From positions 1-64,000 of the forward strand of contig CAIQWB010000099.1 of NCBI GenBank assembly GCA_903875465.1: a stretch of DNA of 64,000 bases. The letters are read 5' to 3'. The translations under genes were made by a program, and so were the position numbers. The stretch comes from an uncultured Verrucomicrobia subdivision 3 bacterium. GTDB lineage: Bacteria; Verrucomicrobiota; Verrucomicrobiia; Limisphaerales; UBA11358. The notes beneath the pieces were generated by a model. It saw nothing but the letters and a program-made list of their open reading frames with translations, had not been told where the DNA came from and made no database searches. This document shows positions 53,913-63,007 of the stretch, piece by piece (position 1 is the first letter of the stretch; each line of letters begins with the position of its first letter).

Positions 53913-54238
53913 AAACCCAAACTGCCAAACGTCCCGCCGCCCCGCCTCGCCGTCCACCGGCCAAACTCTGGCAACTCCGCCTTTATGTGGCCGGGCAGTC
54001 CTTGCGTTCCCGCACCGCCCTGGCCAACTTGAAAGCCATTTGTGAAAGCCATCTCCCGGGCCAATATTCCATCCTGGTGATTGATTTATTAAAACAGCCA
54101 CAATTGGCCAAAGGTGACCAAATTCTGGCCGTGCCCACGGTGGTTCGCCAATTGCCCAAACCCGTGCGCATCCTCATTGGCACCCTCTCCAACACCGATT
54201 GCGCCCTCGTTGGTTTGGATTTGCGGGCAGCCGGTTAA
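53909..54238 (+). CDS. kaiB: KaiB-like protein 1
   Basis: 109 residues, overlapping kaiC by four bases. A proline/arginine-rich N-terminal extension precedes the thioredoxin-like KaiB fold: LRLYVAGQSLRSRTALANLKAIC, LVIDLLKQPQLAKGDQILAVPTVVR, LPKPVRILIGTLSN. The family binds KaiC, and in cyanobacteria it switches fold. Which state this protein adopts cannot be read from the sequence. Confidence 0.93.
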   Translation: MKTQTAKRPAAPPRRPPAKLWQLRLYVAGQSLRSRTALANLKAICESHLPGQYSILVIDLLKQPQLAKGDQILAVPTVVRQLPKPVRILIGTLSNTDCALVGLDLRAAG

Positions 54239-54256
54239 TCTGAAAGTGAACGACCT

Positions 54257-54610
54257 GTGAAAACGAAAGCCATCCGGAGCCAGCCTCCCCACCAGTCTCC
54301 CTTCCCTCCGCCCGTCAAAGCCGGCAACTACATCCTGCGCCTGTTCGTGGCCGGCGCCACCGCCCGGTCGCGCCAGGCTGTGCTCCATGTCCGGCAAACC
54401 TGTGCCGCCGAGCTCAAGGCGGGCTGCCAGTTGGAAGTCATCGACATTTATCAGCAGCCACAAATGGCGCAGGACCACCAGATCCTGGCCACCCCCACGC
54501 TCATCAAGACTTATCCCCGTCCCGTGCGGCGGTTTATTGGCAACTTGTTAAACCTGGCCGGCTTGTTTGCCGAGGCCAAGCCCGAACTGGCGGCCAAACC
54601 CGTGCTGTGA
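54257..54610 (+). CDS. kaiB: KaiB-like protein 2
   Basis: 117 residues from a GTG start. It has the same fold as its neighbour: LRLFVAGATARSRQAVLHVRQTC, LEVIDIYQQPQMAQDHQILATPTLIKTYP, RPVRRFIGNLLN. Identity with the first KaiB is limited mainly to these motifs, so the two are probably not a recent duplication and may bind different partners. It overlaps the next kinase gene by four bases. Confidence 0.93.
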   Translation: MKTKAIRSQPPHQSPFPPPVKAGNYILRLFVAGATARSRQAVLHVRQTCAAELKAGCQLEVIDIYQQPQMAQDHQILATPTLIKTYPRPVRRFIGNLLNLAGLFAEAKPELAAKPVL

Positions 54611-55818
54611 AAATCCCCCGCCCGCTTCCCGCCCGCCGCCCCTTGCCCCCGCCCGCCGTTGCGGACCTTCTGGCCCGGCTGGCGGAGGCTGAGGAAACGC
54701 TGCGGGCGATCCGCACTGGAAACGTGGATACTTTGCTGGTGCCCGGGCAGGGCGGGGGGCAAGTGTTCAGCTTGCAAGGGGCCGAGCATGCTTACCGCAT
54801 GCTGATTGAATCCATGAACGAAGGTGCGCTGACCCTCGCGGCCGACCAGACCATCCTTTACGCCAATGCCTGTTTCGCCCGGATGGTGCATTGCCCACTT
54901 GAACAGGTTGTGGGCGGTTCCTTGCGCCGCTTCCTCTCCGCCGCCGACCGCACCATGCTCCGCCCGCAAATGAAAAGGTGCCTGCCCGCCGGTTCAAAAA
55001 TGCAAGTCCTGCTCCAAGCCTCCAATGGCTCCCGGCTGCCCGTGCAAATCTCCCTTCGCCCCCTCGCCCAGGACGGCTTCAAAGGCGCCACCCTCGGCAT
55101 GGTGGTCACCGATCTCTCGGCCAGCCGCCACAGCGAGGAAATGCTGCAGGCACTTTCCCGCCGCTTGGTTGAGGCCCAGGAAACCGAGCGTGGCCGGGTC
55201 GCCCTGGAGTTGCACGACAATATCACCCAATTGCTCTGTGCCATCCTGGTGCGCTGCCAGACCCTGGCCGACCAGTTGCCGGCCGGTGCCGGAGCCGCCC
55301 GGTTGGAGGCGCTCCAGCTGCGCGATCTCATCGGCCAGGCCGCCGCCGACGTGGAGCGCATCACCCGCGATCAGCGGCCCGGGATTCTGGAAAATCTCGG
55401 GCTGCTCGCCGTTTTGCGTGACACCGGTCAGGAATTTGCCCGGCGTTCCGGGATCCCTTTGCAAATGGCCGCCAGCAAACTGCCCCTGCGGCTGCCCCCG
55501 GAGATTGAACTCACCCTCTACCGCATTCTCCAGGAGGCGTTGCATAACATCGAAAAGCATGCCCGCGCCCGGCTGGTTCGCGTCACCCTGACCCGGCCGC
55601 GCGGCTTTGTCCAATTGACCATCACCGATAACGGCATTGGTTTCGACCCCGCGCCGTTGCCTCACTGTCAGGCCCGGCCGGGTGGCCTGGGGCTCCTCGG
55701 CATGCGTGAGCGCGCGGCCTATGTCGGCGGCACCCTCCTCGTCAAATCCGGGCGCCGGCTCGGCACTGAAATCAAAATCCGTATTCCCCTGCCGGTCCAC
55801 CCGGCGGCCACCAATTAA
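54607..55818 (+). CDS. PAS sensor histidine kinase (HisKA_3 type)
   Basis: 403 residues from a GTG start. A helical N-terminus (LLARLAEAEETLRAIRTGNVDTLLV) leads into one PAS domain (about 60-185; MNEGALTLAADQTILYANA). The HisKA_3 domain has H203 in GRVALELHDNITQLL, and the ATPase domain has LQEALHNIEKHARA, ITDNGIGFD and LGLLGMRERAAYVGG. No membrane segments. It sits nine bases before the response regulator gene, the obvious partner. Confidence 0.93.
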   Translation: MKIPRPLPARRPLPPPAVADLLARLAEAEETLRAIRTGNVDTLLVPGQGGGQVFSLQGAEHAYRMLIESMNEGALTLAADQTILYANACFARMVHCPLEQVVGGSLRRFLSAADRTMLRPQMKRCLPAGSKMQVLLQASNGSRLPVQISLRPLAQDGFKGATLGMVVTDLSASRHSEEMLQALSRRLVEAQETERGRVALELHDNITQLLCAILVRCQTLADQLPAGAGAARLEALQLRDLIGQAAADVERITRDQRPGILENLGLLAVLRDTGQEFARRSGIPLQMAASKLPLRLPPEIELTLYRILQEALHNIEKHARARLVRVTLTRPRGFVQLTITDNGIGFDPAPLPHCQARPGGLGLLGMRERAAYVGGTLLVKSGRRLGTEIKIRIPLPVHPAATN

Positions 55819-55827
55819 TCACCCCAT

Positions 55828-56499
55828 ATGAAACCCATCACCATCCTCCTGGCGGAAGACCACACCATCGTCCGCGAGGGCTTCCGTAAAATGCTCGAGC
55901 TCGAACCCGATCTGCACGTGGTCGGTGAGGCTCCCAATGGCCGCGAGGCCATCGCCCTGGCCGTAAAATTACGGCCCAACGTTGTGCTCATGGACATTGC
56001 CATGCCCCTGCTCAATGGGTTGGAAGCCACCCGCCAGGTGCTCAAGGTCCTCCCCACCACCAAAGTGCTCATGCTCTCCGCCCACAGTGATTTTGCCTAT
56101 GTGCAAAACGCCACCGAGGCCGGCGCGCGTGGTTTTCTCTTGAAACAAACCTCCGCGCACGAGGTCTGCCGCGCCATCCGCGAGGTCCAGGCCGGGCGGA
56201 CTTTTTTCAGCCCCACCGTTGCCAAACAAATTGACCATCAGAAAACCCAGGGCCGGGACGGCCTCATTAAAGCCCAGGCCATCCAGCTCACCTCCCGCGA
56301 GATGGAAGTGCTCCAATTGATTGCCGAGGGCAAGGCCAACAAGGAAACCGCGTCCGAACTCGGCATTGCCATCAAAACCGTGGAAAAACATCGCGAACAC
56401 CTCATGCAAAAGTTGAACATCCACGACACCGCCGGCCTGACCCGCTACGCCATCAGCGCCGGCATCATCGAAAGCAGTGTCCAATTAACCATCGTTTAG
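55828..56499 (+). CDS. NarL/LuxR-type response regulator
   Basis: 223 residues. The receiver domain has acidic pocket ILLAEDH, phospho-acceptor D56 in VVLMDIAMPLLNG and the conserved lysine in LLKQTSA. The LuxR-type helix-turn-helix occupies about 150-210 (LTSREMEVLQLIAEGKANKE, IAIKTVEKHREHLMQKL). Last gene of the CheB-CheR/Kai operon and its only DNA-binding output. Confidence 0.95.
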   Translation: MKPITILLAEDHTIVREGFRKMLELEPDLHVVGEAPNGREAIALAVKLRPNVVLMDIAMPLLNGLEATRQVLKVLPTTKVLMLSAHSDFAYVQNATEAGARGFLLKQTSAHEVCRAIREVQAGRTFFSPTVAKQIDHQKTQGRDGLIKAQAIQLTSREMEVLQLIAEGKANKETASELGIAIKTVEKHREHLMQKLNIHDTAGLTRYAISAGIIESSVQLTIV

Positions 56500-56738
56500 T
56501 CCCTGTGAATGAAAATCAGCTCGATTTCTATATGGCTCTCTTAATATAGCGGCCCTCCGCACCCGTCCTGTGCTTCGCCAGCCGCCGCTGTGGTTGCCCG
56601 GATGCTTTCTGCCTGATGCCGCATCACTGGCATCCAAATTAAGCTCGACACGCCAGGCAGCAAAGTTTATTTCAGTTTTCATGAATCGTGGCCAGCCACG
56701 CCCGTGTGACTGCGCCTCATGCTGGTCGTCTCGTTCAT

Positions 56739-57077
56739 ATGAACACGTTGCATTTAATCGCTTTCGGCGACCTCCAGCTTGGCGTGCTTATTTTTGCCAT
56801 CAGCTGGCCGCTGATTCTGCGCAAGGTCCCCATGAATCACCTGGTCGGCATTCGTATTCCGGCGGCTTTCGAATCCGAGCAGCGCTGGTATGACCTCAAC
56901 GCCTACGGCGGCCGGCAGCTTGCCGCTTGGTCCCTGCTCCTGATCACCGCGGGCCTCGCCGGATTTTTTATTTCCCCCGACCACCTGGCTATTTACGCGT
57001 GTGGCAGTCTCCTGGCCGCCATCCTGGCCATTGCGCTGCCCCTGTTTTTTATTTTAAGGAGGAGCCGTCGGCCCTGA
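56739..57077 (+). CDS. SdpI family membrane protein
   Basis: 112 residues from ATG 56739, with three hydrophobic segments (about 8-28, 62-82 and 84-105). The SdpI signature is NHLVGIRIPAAFESEQRWYDLNAYGGRQLA between the first two helices. SdpI protects Bacillus subtilis from the SdpC toxin, but most family members have no known toxin partner and none is encoded nearby. The 239 bases upstream hold a modest hairpin (GATGCC/GGCATC) but no gene. Confidence 0.87.
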   Translation: MNTLHLIAFGDLQLGVLIFAISWPLILRKVPMNHLVGIRIPAAFESEQRWYDLNAYGGRQLAAWSLLLITAGLAGFFISPDHLAIYACGSLLAAILAIALPLFFILRRSRRP

Positions 57078-57090
57078 CCACCAAGTGCCC

Positions 57091-57432
57091 ATGTAGCAAT
57101 ATCTCTATCGCCTCCAAGTCACCCGCCTGGCAATGCTAACCGCAGGCCCAACCGCAGCGGAAGCCGCCGCCGTCACCGCGCATTTTGCTTATTTGCAGCA
57201 ATTGCTGGCCAGCCACGTGGTCTTAATGGCCGGTCGCACCTTGAATGCCGATGAGCGAACCTTTGGGATTGTCATTTTTCAGGCGCCCTCCGAGGCTGCT
57301 GCCAGGGCTATAATGCAAAGCGACCCCGCCATCAAACTGGGGGTCATGCAAGCCGAATTGTTTCCCTACCACATTGCGTTATGGTCCCCACAGGGACCTC
57401 ACCAAGCGGAAAAATCAGCCCGAGAATCATGA
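57091..57432 (+). pseudogene. YciI-like protein with an in-frame TAG at the expected second codon
   Basis: The frame from 57091 reads ATG TAG CAA TAT CTC TAT CGC, then VTRLAMLTAGPTAAEAAAV and on to the stop at 57432. The YLYRLQVTRLAMLTAGPT stretch belongs to the YciI family N terminus, so the reading frame after the stop codon is homologous to the family from its very first strand. A point change (for example AAG to TAG) in codon 2 would explain it. Translation could still begin at ATG 57133, giving 99 residues that lack the first beta strand. The rest ([35 protein letters not shown]) is intact. YciI-type proteins are small dimeric ferredoxin-fold proteins of uncertain function. Confidence 0.65.
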
Positions 57433-57764
57433 CGAAGCCAGCCAGGGTTTGCCTCATCGTTTTTGTTCTGCTTTTAGAATTGGCCTGGGCAGTCTGGCCG
57501 CAATGTTACCTGCATGGTCCGGTTCTCGATGAACCTTATCGGAATCCGGAACGCCGGACGGCACTTTTCGCCTGGCTTAAGCAACCGACTCCTGCGACCC
57601 GGGCCGCTTATGATGCCGAGCTTACGTTGCTGCATAAACACATGATGCAGACGGCCGTGACTATTTTAATCGCCGGGCTTGCGGTCAACGGTGCTGCGAT
57701 ATTTTGGCTTTGGCGATATGAACCTAAAAAGAGGCATCCCAGTCGTGTCTCGGATCCGGCTTGA
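57429..57764 (+). CDS. hypothetical two-helix membrane protein
   Basis: 111 residues from ATG 57429, overlapping the YciI stop by four bases. Transmembrane segments lie at about 5-24 (CLIVFVLLLELAWAVWP) and 72-94 (TAVTILIAGLAVNGAAIFWLW), with an exposed loop of about 45 residues between them and a basic tail. No family recognised. Confidence 0.7.
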   Translation: MTKPARVCLIVFVLLLELAWAVWPQCYLHGPVLDEPYRNPERRTALFAWLKQPTPATRAAYDAELTLLHKHMMQTAVTILIAGLAVNGAAIFWLWRYEPKKRHPSRVSDPA

Positions 57765-58045
57765 GTCTGTCCCTCCCTTAAAAGCAATTAATTGAACACC
57801 GGTTTCGCCAACCGCAACTCCTGCCATCCCAAGAGGCTTTTCCCTAGCCCCTCAAGGTTGCAGTATCCTGCAGGTTTCCCTTGGGGAATTGAGTGGTTCC
57901 AGTCTTCTCCCCGTTACCAGTTTTGCCCCACCTCTGGCAAAAAATGCCCGTTACTTGCCAACCGTGGTTGAGCCGGCGGTGGTTGGGCAGCCTATCTTGA
58001 ATCATCCAGACGATTCCCTCACGGATTCGCCTGGCATTTAAAAAT
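57765..58045. other. intergenic region with imperfect nested hairpin
   Basis: No gene is supported. At 57848-57886 an outer CCCCTCAAGG...CCCTTGGGG pairing encloses TGCAG-TATC-CTGCA. It has no T-run on either strand. It may be an RNA leader for hypF or a regulatory dyad, but nothing more can be said. Confidence 0.35.
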
Positions 58046-60478
58046 ATGCCAGCCTGCCAACCAGTTGGTGCCGGTCGGGCGACCCTCAATCAGCCCGGGT
58101 TCAGGCATGTGGTGCCGTCGGCCCGGGTGGGTCTGGCTTCATTAGCGCACCCTCCACTACCCTTGGAGCGCTTGCGCATTGCCTTGCGCGGCGCGGTTCA
58201 GGGCGTGGGGTTTCGCCCCTTCGTCTTTCGGCTCGCCACGGAACTCGACCTGGCGGGCTGGGTCAGTAATTCCTCCCAAGGCGTTTTCATCGAGGTCGAG
58301 GGCAGGCGGGCCCAGTTGGAAACCTTTCGCCTGCGCTTGGAGCCGGAAAAACCGCCCCTCAGCTCCATTCATAGTTTGGAATCCGTTTGGCTGGAGTCGG
58401 TTGGTTACCTGGGGTTTGTCATCCGCCACAGTGAGCTGGGCGGACCCAAGACTTCCTTGATATTGCCCGACATTGCCACCTGTCCGGATTGCCTGCGTGA
58501 GATTCTGGATCCCACCAACCGCCGCTATCATTATCCCTTTACCAATTGCACCAATTGCGGTCCGCGCTTCAGTATTATCGAGTCACTGCCGTATGACCGC
58601 GCCGGTACCTCCATGCGGGCGTTTTTGCTCTGTCCGGCCTGCCAGGCGGAGTATGACAATCCACACGATCGCCGGTTTCACGCCCAACCCACTGCCTGCC
58701 CCGTTTGCGGACCGCATTTGGAATGGTGGAATCCGGCGGGTGAGGCGGTCTTGGGCGCTGGCCAGGCCCTGCAGGCTGCGGTGCATGCCCTGCGGCGCGG
58801 CCGGATTGTGGCCGTCAAAGGCGTGGGCGGTTTTCACCTGCTGGTGGATGCGCGCAATGAAGCCGCCGTGCAGCGACTGCGCGCGCGCAAGTGCCGCGAG
58901 GAAAAACCCTTTGCCCTCCTGTTTCCCAACCTCGCCAGCGTGCTGCGGGTCTGTGAAGTCTCGCCGTTGGAAGCCCGTTTATTGCGCTCCGCCGAGGCCC
59001 CCATTGTCCTGCTACAGCGCCGGCCTGCCGCCTGTATTCCGGCAGGCTCCGCCCTGGCTCCGTCCGTGGCCCCCGGCAATCCTTGCTTGGGCATCCTTCT
59101 GCCTGGCAATCCCCTCCAACATTTGCTCATGGCCGCGCTGCAGTCCCCGCTGGTGGCCACCAGTGGCAATGTGAGTGACGAACCCATTTGCATTGATGAG
59201 CGTCAGGCCGTGGAGCGTCTGGGCGGCATCGCCGACTGGTTTTTGGTGCACAACCGGCCCATTGTGCGGCCGGTGGATGATTCCATGGTTCGCGTGCTGC
59301 TGGACCGTGAAATGGTGCTGCGCCGGGCCCGTGGCTATGCCCCGCTCCCCATCACCCTCGGAGCGGATAATTTGCATCTCCTGTCCACGCCCATTCTGGC
59401 GGTCGGGGCCCACCTGAAAAATTCCGTGGCGCTGGCTGCCCATGGCCAGGTGTTTCTCAGCCAGCACATTGGTGATTTAACCACGGAACCGGCGCGCCGG
59501 GCCTTCCGGCAGGTCATCGAAGATCTAACCGGGTTATATGAATCCCGGCCGGGCACCGTGGTCTGCGACCTGCACCCCGATTATTGCTCCACCCAATATG
59601 CCCTCGATTATTACGGGGTTCGGCAAATCGGTGTCCAGCACCACGCCGCCCACGTCTTATCCTGTCTGACGGAAAATGAAATTCACCCGCCGGCCCTCGG
59701 GATTGCCTGGGACGGCACCGGACTGGGCACCGACGGCACCGTGTGGGGTGGGGAATTTTTTCTGGTCACCGATCACACCTGTGAACGCGTGGCCCACCTC
59801 CGCCCTTTCCGTCTGCCAGGGGGCGACCGCGCCGTGCAGGAGCCCCGCCGCGCCGCCCTTGGCTTGTTATACGAATTAGCGGGCGACGCGGTGTTCGCAC
59901 GCCTGGATCCCGCCCTGGCCCAAGCCTTTTCCCCCGTCGAGCTGGCGGCGCTGCAAACCATGCTACAACGCCGTCTCAACAGCCCGCTAACCTCCAGCGT
60001 GGGGCGTTTGTTTGATGCCGTGGCCGCCCTTACCGGTGGCCGCACCCGCCGGCAGTATGAAGGCCAGGCGGCCATGGAACTGGAATTTGCCCTGGCCGGG
60101 GTGGGCACCGAGGCGGCCTACTCGTTCCCGCTGCTTCACCGGCCCCCGGCCCTGCAACTCGATTGGGGTCCCATGGTGGAAGAAATTTTGGCCGACGTTC
60201 AGGCCGCCGTGCCCCGGGGCCTCATCGCCGCCAAATTTCACAATGCCCTCGCCGAGGGCTTGGTCGCCGTCGCCCGCCATGTCGGGCAGCCCCGGGTTGT
60301 TCTCTCCGGTGGCTGTTTTCAAAACCGGTACCTCACCGAGCGCGTCGTCACCGCCCTCCGCCGGGCCCAATTTCAACCCTTCTGGCATCAGCGAGTGCCC
60401 ACCAATGACGGCGGCCTCGCCCTCGGCCAGGTCGCCGCCGTGTTACGGCAACCCCAGTTAACCATTCGCCATCCCTGA
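58046..60478 (+). CDS. hypF: HypF carbamoyltransferase
   Basis: 810 residues. Domains in order: acylphosphatase-like (about 45-135; GAVQGVGFRPFVFRLA and GWVSNSSQGVF), zinc-finger region with CX2C pairs (CPDC, CTNC, CPAC, CPVC at about 149-230), YrdC-like domain (about 245-430; AVKGVGGFHLLVDA, TSGNVSDEPI) and a C-terminal Kae1/TobZ-like domain (HHAAHVLSCL, AWDGTGLGTDGT, LSGGCFQNRYL). It uses carbamoyl phosphate and ATP to carbamoylate the C-terminal cysteine of HypE, the source of cyanide for the [NiFe] centre. The first 40 residues are atypical, so the true start may be further in. Confidence 0.95.
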   Translation: MPACQPVGAGRATLNQPGFRHVVPSARVGLASLAHPPLPLERLRIALRGAVQGVGFRPFVFRLATELDLAGWVSNSSQGVFIEVEGRRAQLETFRLRLEPEKPPLSSIHSLESVWLESVGYLGFVIRHSELGGPKTSLILPDIATCPDCLREILDPTNRRYHYPFTNCTNCGPRFSIIESLPYDRAGTSMRAFLLCPACQAEYDNPHDRRFHAQPTACPVCGPHLEWWNPAGEAVLGAGQALQAAVHALRRGRIVAVKGVGGFHLLVDARNEAAVQRLRARKCREEKPFALLFPNLASVLRVCEVSPLEARLLRSAEAPIVLLQRRPAACIPAGSALAPSVAPGNPCLGILLPGNPLQHLLMAALQSPLVATSGNVSDEPICIDERQAVERLGGIADWFLVHNRPIVRPVDDSMVRVLLDREMVLRRARGYAPLPITLGADNLHLLSTPILAVGAHLKNSVALAAHGQVFLSQHIGDLTTEPARRAFRQVIEDLTGLYESRPGTVVCDLHPDYCSTQYALDYYGVRQIGVQHHAAHVLSCLTENEIHPPALGIAWDGTGLGTDGTVWGGEFFLVTDHTCERVAHLRPFRLPGGDRAVQEPRRAALGLLYELAGDAVFARLDPALAQAFSPVELAALQTMLQRRLNSPLTSSVGRLFDAVAALTGGRTRRQYEGQAAMELEFALAGVGTEAAYSFPLLHRPPALQLDWGPMVEEILADVQAAVPRGLIAAKFHNALAEGLVAVARHVGQPRVVLSGGCFQNRYLTERVVTALRRAQFQPFWHQRVPTNDGGLALGQVAAVLRQPQLTIRHP

Positions 60479-60486
60479 TCCCTCTC

Positions 60487-60741
60487 ATGTGCCTTGCCAT
60501 TCCCGGAAAAATCCTGAACATCCGCGGTGAAGACCCCTTGGAACGCACCGGCAAAATTGACTTTGGCGGCGTGCTCAAAGATGCCAGCCTCGCTTACCTG
60601 CCGGAGGCGGTGGTGGGCGATTATGTGATTGTGCATGTCGGTTTTGCCATTAGCCGCGTGGATGAGGCCGAGGCGCGGCAAGTGTTCGCTTATCTCCAGC
60701 AGATGGAGGATTTGAGCGAATTGACGGAGGGCGGCGCATGA
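60487..60741 (+). CDS. hypC: HypC hydrogenase maturation chaperone
   Basis: 84 residues, beginning MCLAIPGKI with the essential Cys2. [21 protein letters not shown] in the second half is typical. HypC complexes with HypD and carries the Fe(CN)2CO unit to the hydrogenase large subunit. Eight bases after hypF and overlapping hypD by four. Confidence 0.96.
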   Translation: MCLAIPGKILNIRGEDPLERTGKIDFGGVLKDASLAYLPEAVVGDYVIVHVGFAISRVDEAEARQVFAYLQQMEDLSELTEGGA

Positions 60742-61835
60742 AATATTTGGATGAATACCGGGACGCCGGCCTGGCGCAACAACTGGCGCGCGAAATTCAC
60801 CGCGTCACCACCCGCCCTTGGACTCTCATGGAAATCTGCGGCGGTCAGACCCACGCCATCGTAAGGTACGGCCTGGATGAACTCCTGCCCGCGCACCTGA
60901 GTCTCATTCACGGTCCCGGTTGCCCAGTCTGTGTCACCCCTTTGGAAATCATTGATCAGGCCCTCGACATTGCCCGTCGTCCCGGGGTGATTTTCACTTC
61001 GTTTGGCGACATGCTGCGGGTGCCCGGCAGCCGCACCGATTTGCTGTCCGTGAAAGCGCAGGGTGGCGATGTCCGAATGGTTTACTCCCCCTTGGACGCG
61101 GTGAAGATTGCCAGCCAAAACCCGGGGCGCGAGGTCGTGTTTTTCGGTGTGGGGTTTGAAACCACCGCTCCCGCCACCGCCCTGGCCGTCTATCAAGCCG
61201 CCCAAAAGGGAGTGACTAATTTTTCCCTCCTGGCCTCCCATGTGCTCGTGCCGCCCGCCATGTCCGCCCTGCTGGCCGATCCCGACTGCCGCATCCAGGG
61301 ATTCCTCGCCGCCGGGCATGTGTGCGCGGTGATGGGCTACGAGGAGTATTTCGCGGTCGCCCAAAAATATCAGGTTCCCATAGTCGTCACCGGCTTTGAG
61401 CCCATGGATATTTTGCAGGGCGTGCTCATGACCGTGCAGCAATTGGAAGCCGGCCGCGCGGAAGTGGAGAATCAATACCGCCGCGCCGTGCGTCGGGAAG
61501 GCAACCAGCCGGCCCAGTCCCTCATGGCTCGGGTTTTTACCGTGGTCCCGCGCCAATGGCGGGGCATCGGGGAAATCCCCGCCAGTGGTCTGGGGCTGCG
61601 CCCGGAATTTGCCGCATTTGACGCTGGGCAAAAATTTGGGCTCGCGGGGCAGCGGGTCGCCGAATCGCCCGACTGCCGCAGTGGCGAAGTATTGCAGGGC
61701 CGGCTGAAACCGCATCAATGTCCGGCGTTTGGCACTCTCTGCCACCCCGAACACCCGTTGGGTGCCACCATGGTCTCCAGCGAAGGTGCCTGTGCCGCCT
61801 ATTACCGGTATCGCCGGGTGCAACCTGTGAACTAA
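60738..61835 (+). CDS. hypD: HypD, Fe-S protein of hydrogenase maturation
   Basis: 365 residues. Conserved blocks: [65 protein letters not shown], and the C-terminal cluster region [16 protein letters not shown]-type with [14 protein letters not shown]. Together with HypC it assembles the Fe(CN)2CO group on its [4Fe-4S] scaffold. Followed by hypE with no gap. Confidence 0.97.
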   Translation: MKYLDEYRDAGLAQQLAREIHRVTTRPWTLMEICGGQTHAIVRYGLDELLPAHLSLIHGPGCPVCVTPLEIIDQALDIARRPGVIFTSFGDMLRVPGSRTDLLSVKAQGGDVRMVYSPLDAVKIASQNPGREVVFFGVGFETTAPATALAVYQAAQKGVTNFSLLASHVLVPPAMSALLADPDCRIQGFLAAGHVCAVMGYEEYFAVAQKYQVPIVVTGFEPMDILQGVLMTVQQLEAGRAEVENQYRRAVRREGNQPAQSLMARVFTVVPRQWRGIGEIPASGLGLRPEFAAFDAGQKFGLAGQRVAESPDCRSGEVLQGRLKPHQCPAFGTLCHPEHPLGATMVSSEGACAAYYRYRRVQPVN

Positions 61836-62882
61836 ATGAACCCTCTGAATTTCACCACCGCCTGCCCGGTCCCGCTCACCCAGTACCCGCATGTGCTCAT
61901 GGCTCATGGCGGGGGCGGACGATTAATGCACCAGCTTATCAGCCGGATGTTTCTGGCCGCCTTCAGTAACCCCCTGCTGGACACCCAACACGACGCTGCC
62001 GTGCTCGAACTCCCCGGCCGCCGCCTCGCCTTCACCACCGATTCCTATGTGGTCCGCCCATTATTTTTTCCGGGTGGCGACATTGGCTCCATGGCTGTCC
62101 ATGGCACGGTGAACGACCTGGCCATGGCCGGCGCCCGGCCGCTCTACCTCAGCAGCGCCTTCATCCTCGAAGAAGGCCTGCCCATGGACACCCTCTGGCG
62201 GGTCGTTTGTTCCATGCGCGATGCTGCCCGCGCCTGCGGCGTGGCCATTGTCACTGGCGATACCAAAGTTGTGGACCGCGGCAAAGGCGACGGCGTGTTC
62301 ATCAACACCGCCGGTGTCGGGGCGGTCGAACACGCTCAAGTCATCGGTCCGCGCCAGGTCCAGGCCGGGGATGTCATCCTCGTGAATGGCGACGTCGGCC
62401 GGCACGGCATGGCCATCATGGCCGTGCGTGAGGGGCTGGCCTTTGAAAGCCAGATCACCAGTGATTCCGCCCCGGTCCATGCCAGTGTGCTGGCGCTGCT
62501 GGCGGCCGGCATTGAAATTCATTGTCTGCGGGATTTGACGCGTGGCGGTCTCACCAGTGCTCTGCACGAAATTGCCAGCGTGGCCAGCCTCGCCTTGCAA
62601 GTGGAGGAAAAACTCATCCCCGTGCGCGAGGACGTGCATGCCGCCTGCGAAATTCTTGGGTTGGATCCTTATCAGTCCGCCTGTGAGGGGCGCTTTGCCG
62701 CCTTTGTGGCCCCCCGGCATGCCCGGCGGGCTCTGGAAATTCTGCAGACCCAGGCACCCGGCGCCGCCTTGATCGGGCAGGTGGGCAGCGAATCCATCCC
62801 GCAGGTGTACCTCAAAAGTGCCATTGGGGCCCGGCGCATCCTGGACCTGGCCAGTGGCGAACAGTTGCCCCGCATTTGTTAA
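61836..62882 (+). CDS. hypE: HypE, thiocyanate-forming maturation protein
   Basis: 348 residues of the PurM/AIR-synthase fold. Visible are [15 protein letters not shown], the [15 protein letters not shown] substrate region, [15 protein letters not shown] and [19 protein letters not shown]. It ends in PRIC, the C-terminal cysteine that HypF carbamoylates and HypE dehydrates to thiocyanate, so the protein should be functional. hypA and hypB and hydrogenase subunits are not in the window. Confidence 0.97.
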   Translation: MNPLNFTTACPVPLTQYPHVLMAHGGGGRLMHQLISRMFLAAFSNPLLDTQHDAAVLELPGRRLAFTTDSYVVRPLFFPGGDIGSMAVHGTVNDLAMAGARPLYLSSAFILEEGLPMDTLWRVVCSMRDAARACGVAIVTGDTKVVDRGKGDGVFINTAGVGAVEHAQVIGPRQVQAGDVILVNGDVGRHGMAIMAVREGLAFESQITSDSAPVHASVLALLAAGIEIHCLRDLTRGGLTSALHEIASVASLALQVEEKLIPVREDVHAACEILGLDPYQSACEGRFAAFVAPRHARRALEILQTQAPGAALIGQVGSESIPQVYLKSAIGARRILDLASGEQLPRIC

Positions 62883-63007
62883 GTTTCCGCGCCGGGTTCC
62901 TTGAACTTTTCTGGCCGGCCCCGGTCAAAAAACGCCTGGAACAAAATTTGGCTTTTTTTTGCCAAGGCTTGTGTAGAGCATTCTTTGCTCCCCCGGTAAG
63001 TTCTAGC

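Noticed and set aside
56599-56660. GCATCC near 56634 as a further SigK-type promoter
   Set aside because: No CGWT element follows at 16 bases, and the sequence is better explained as part of a GATGCC/GGCATC hairpin.
62876-63007. Upstream extension of the radical SAM protein overlapping hypE
   Set aside because: Initiates at TTG within the hypE stop region and passes through a T-rich stretch; homology to radical SAM proteins begins later.
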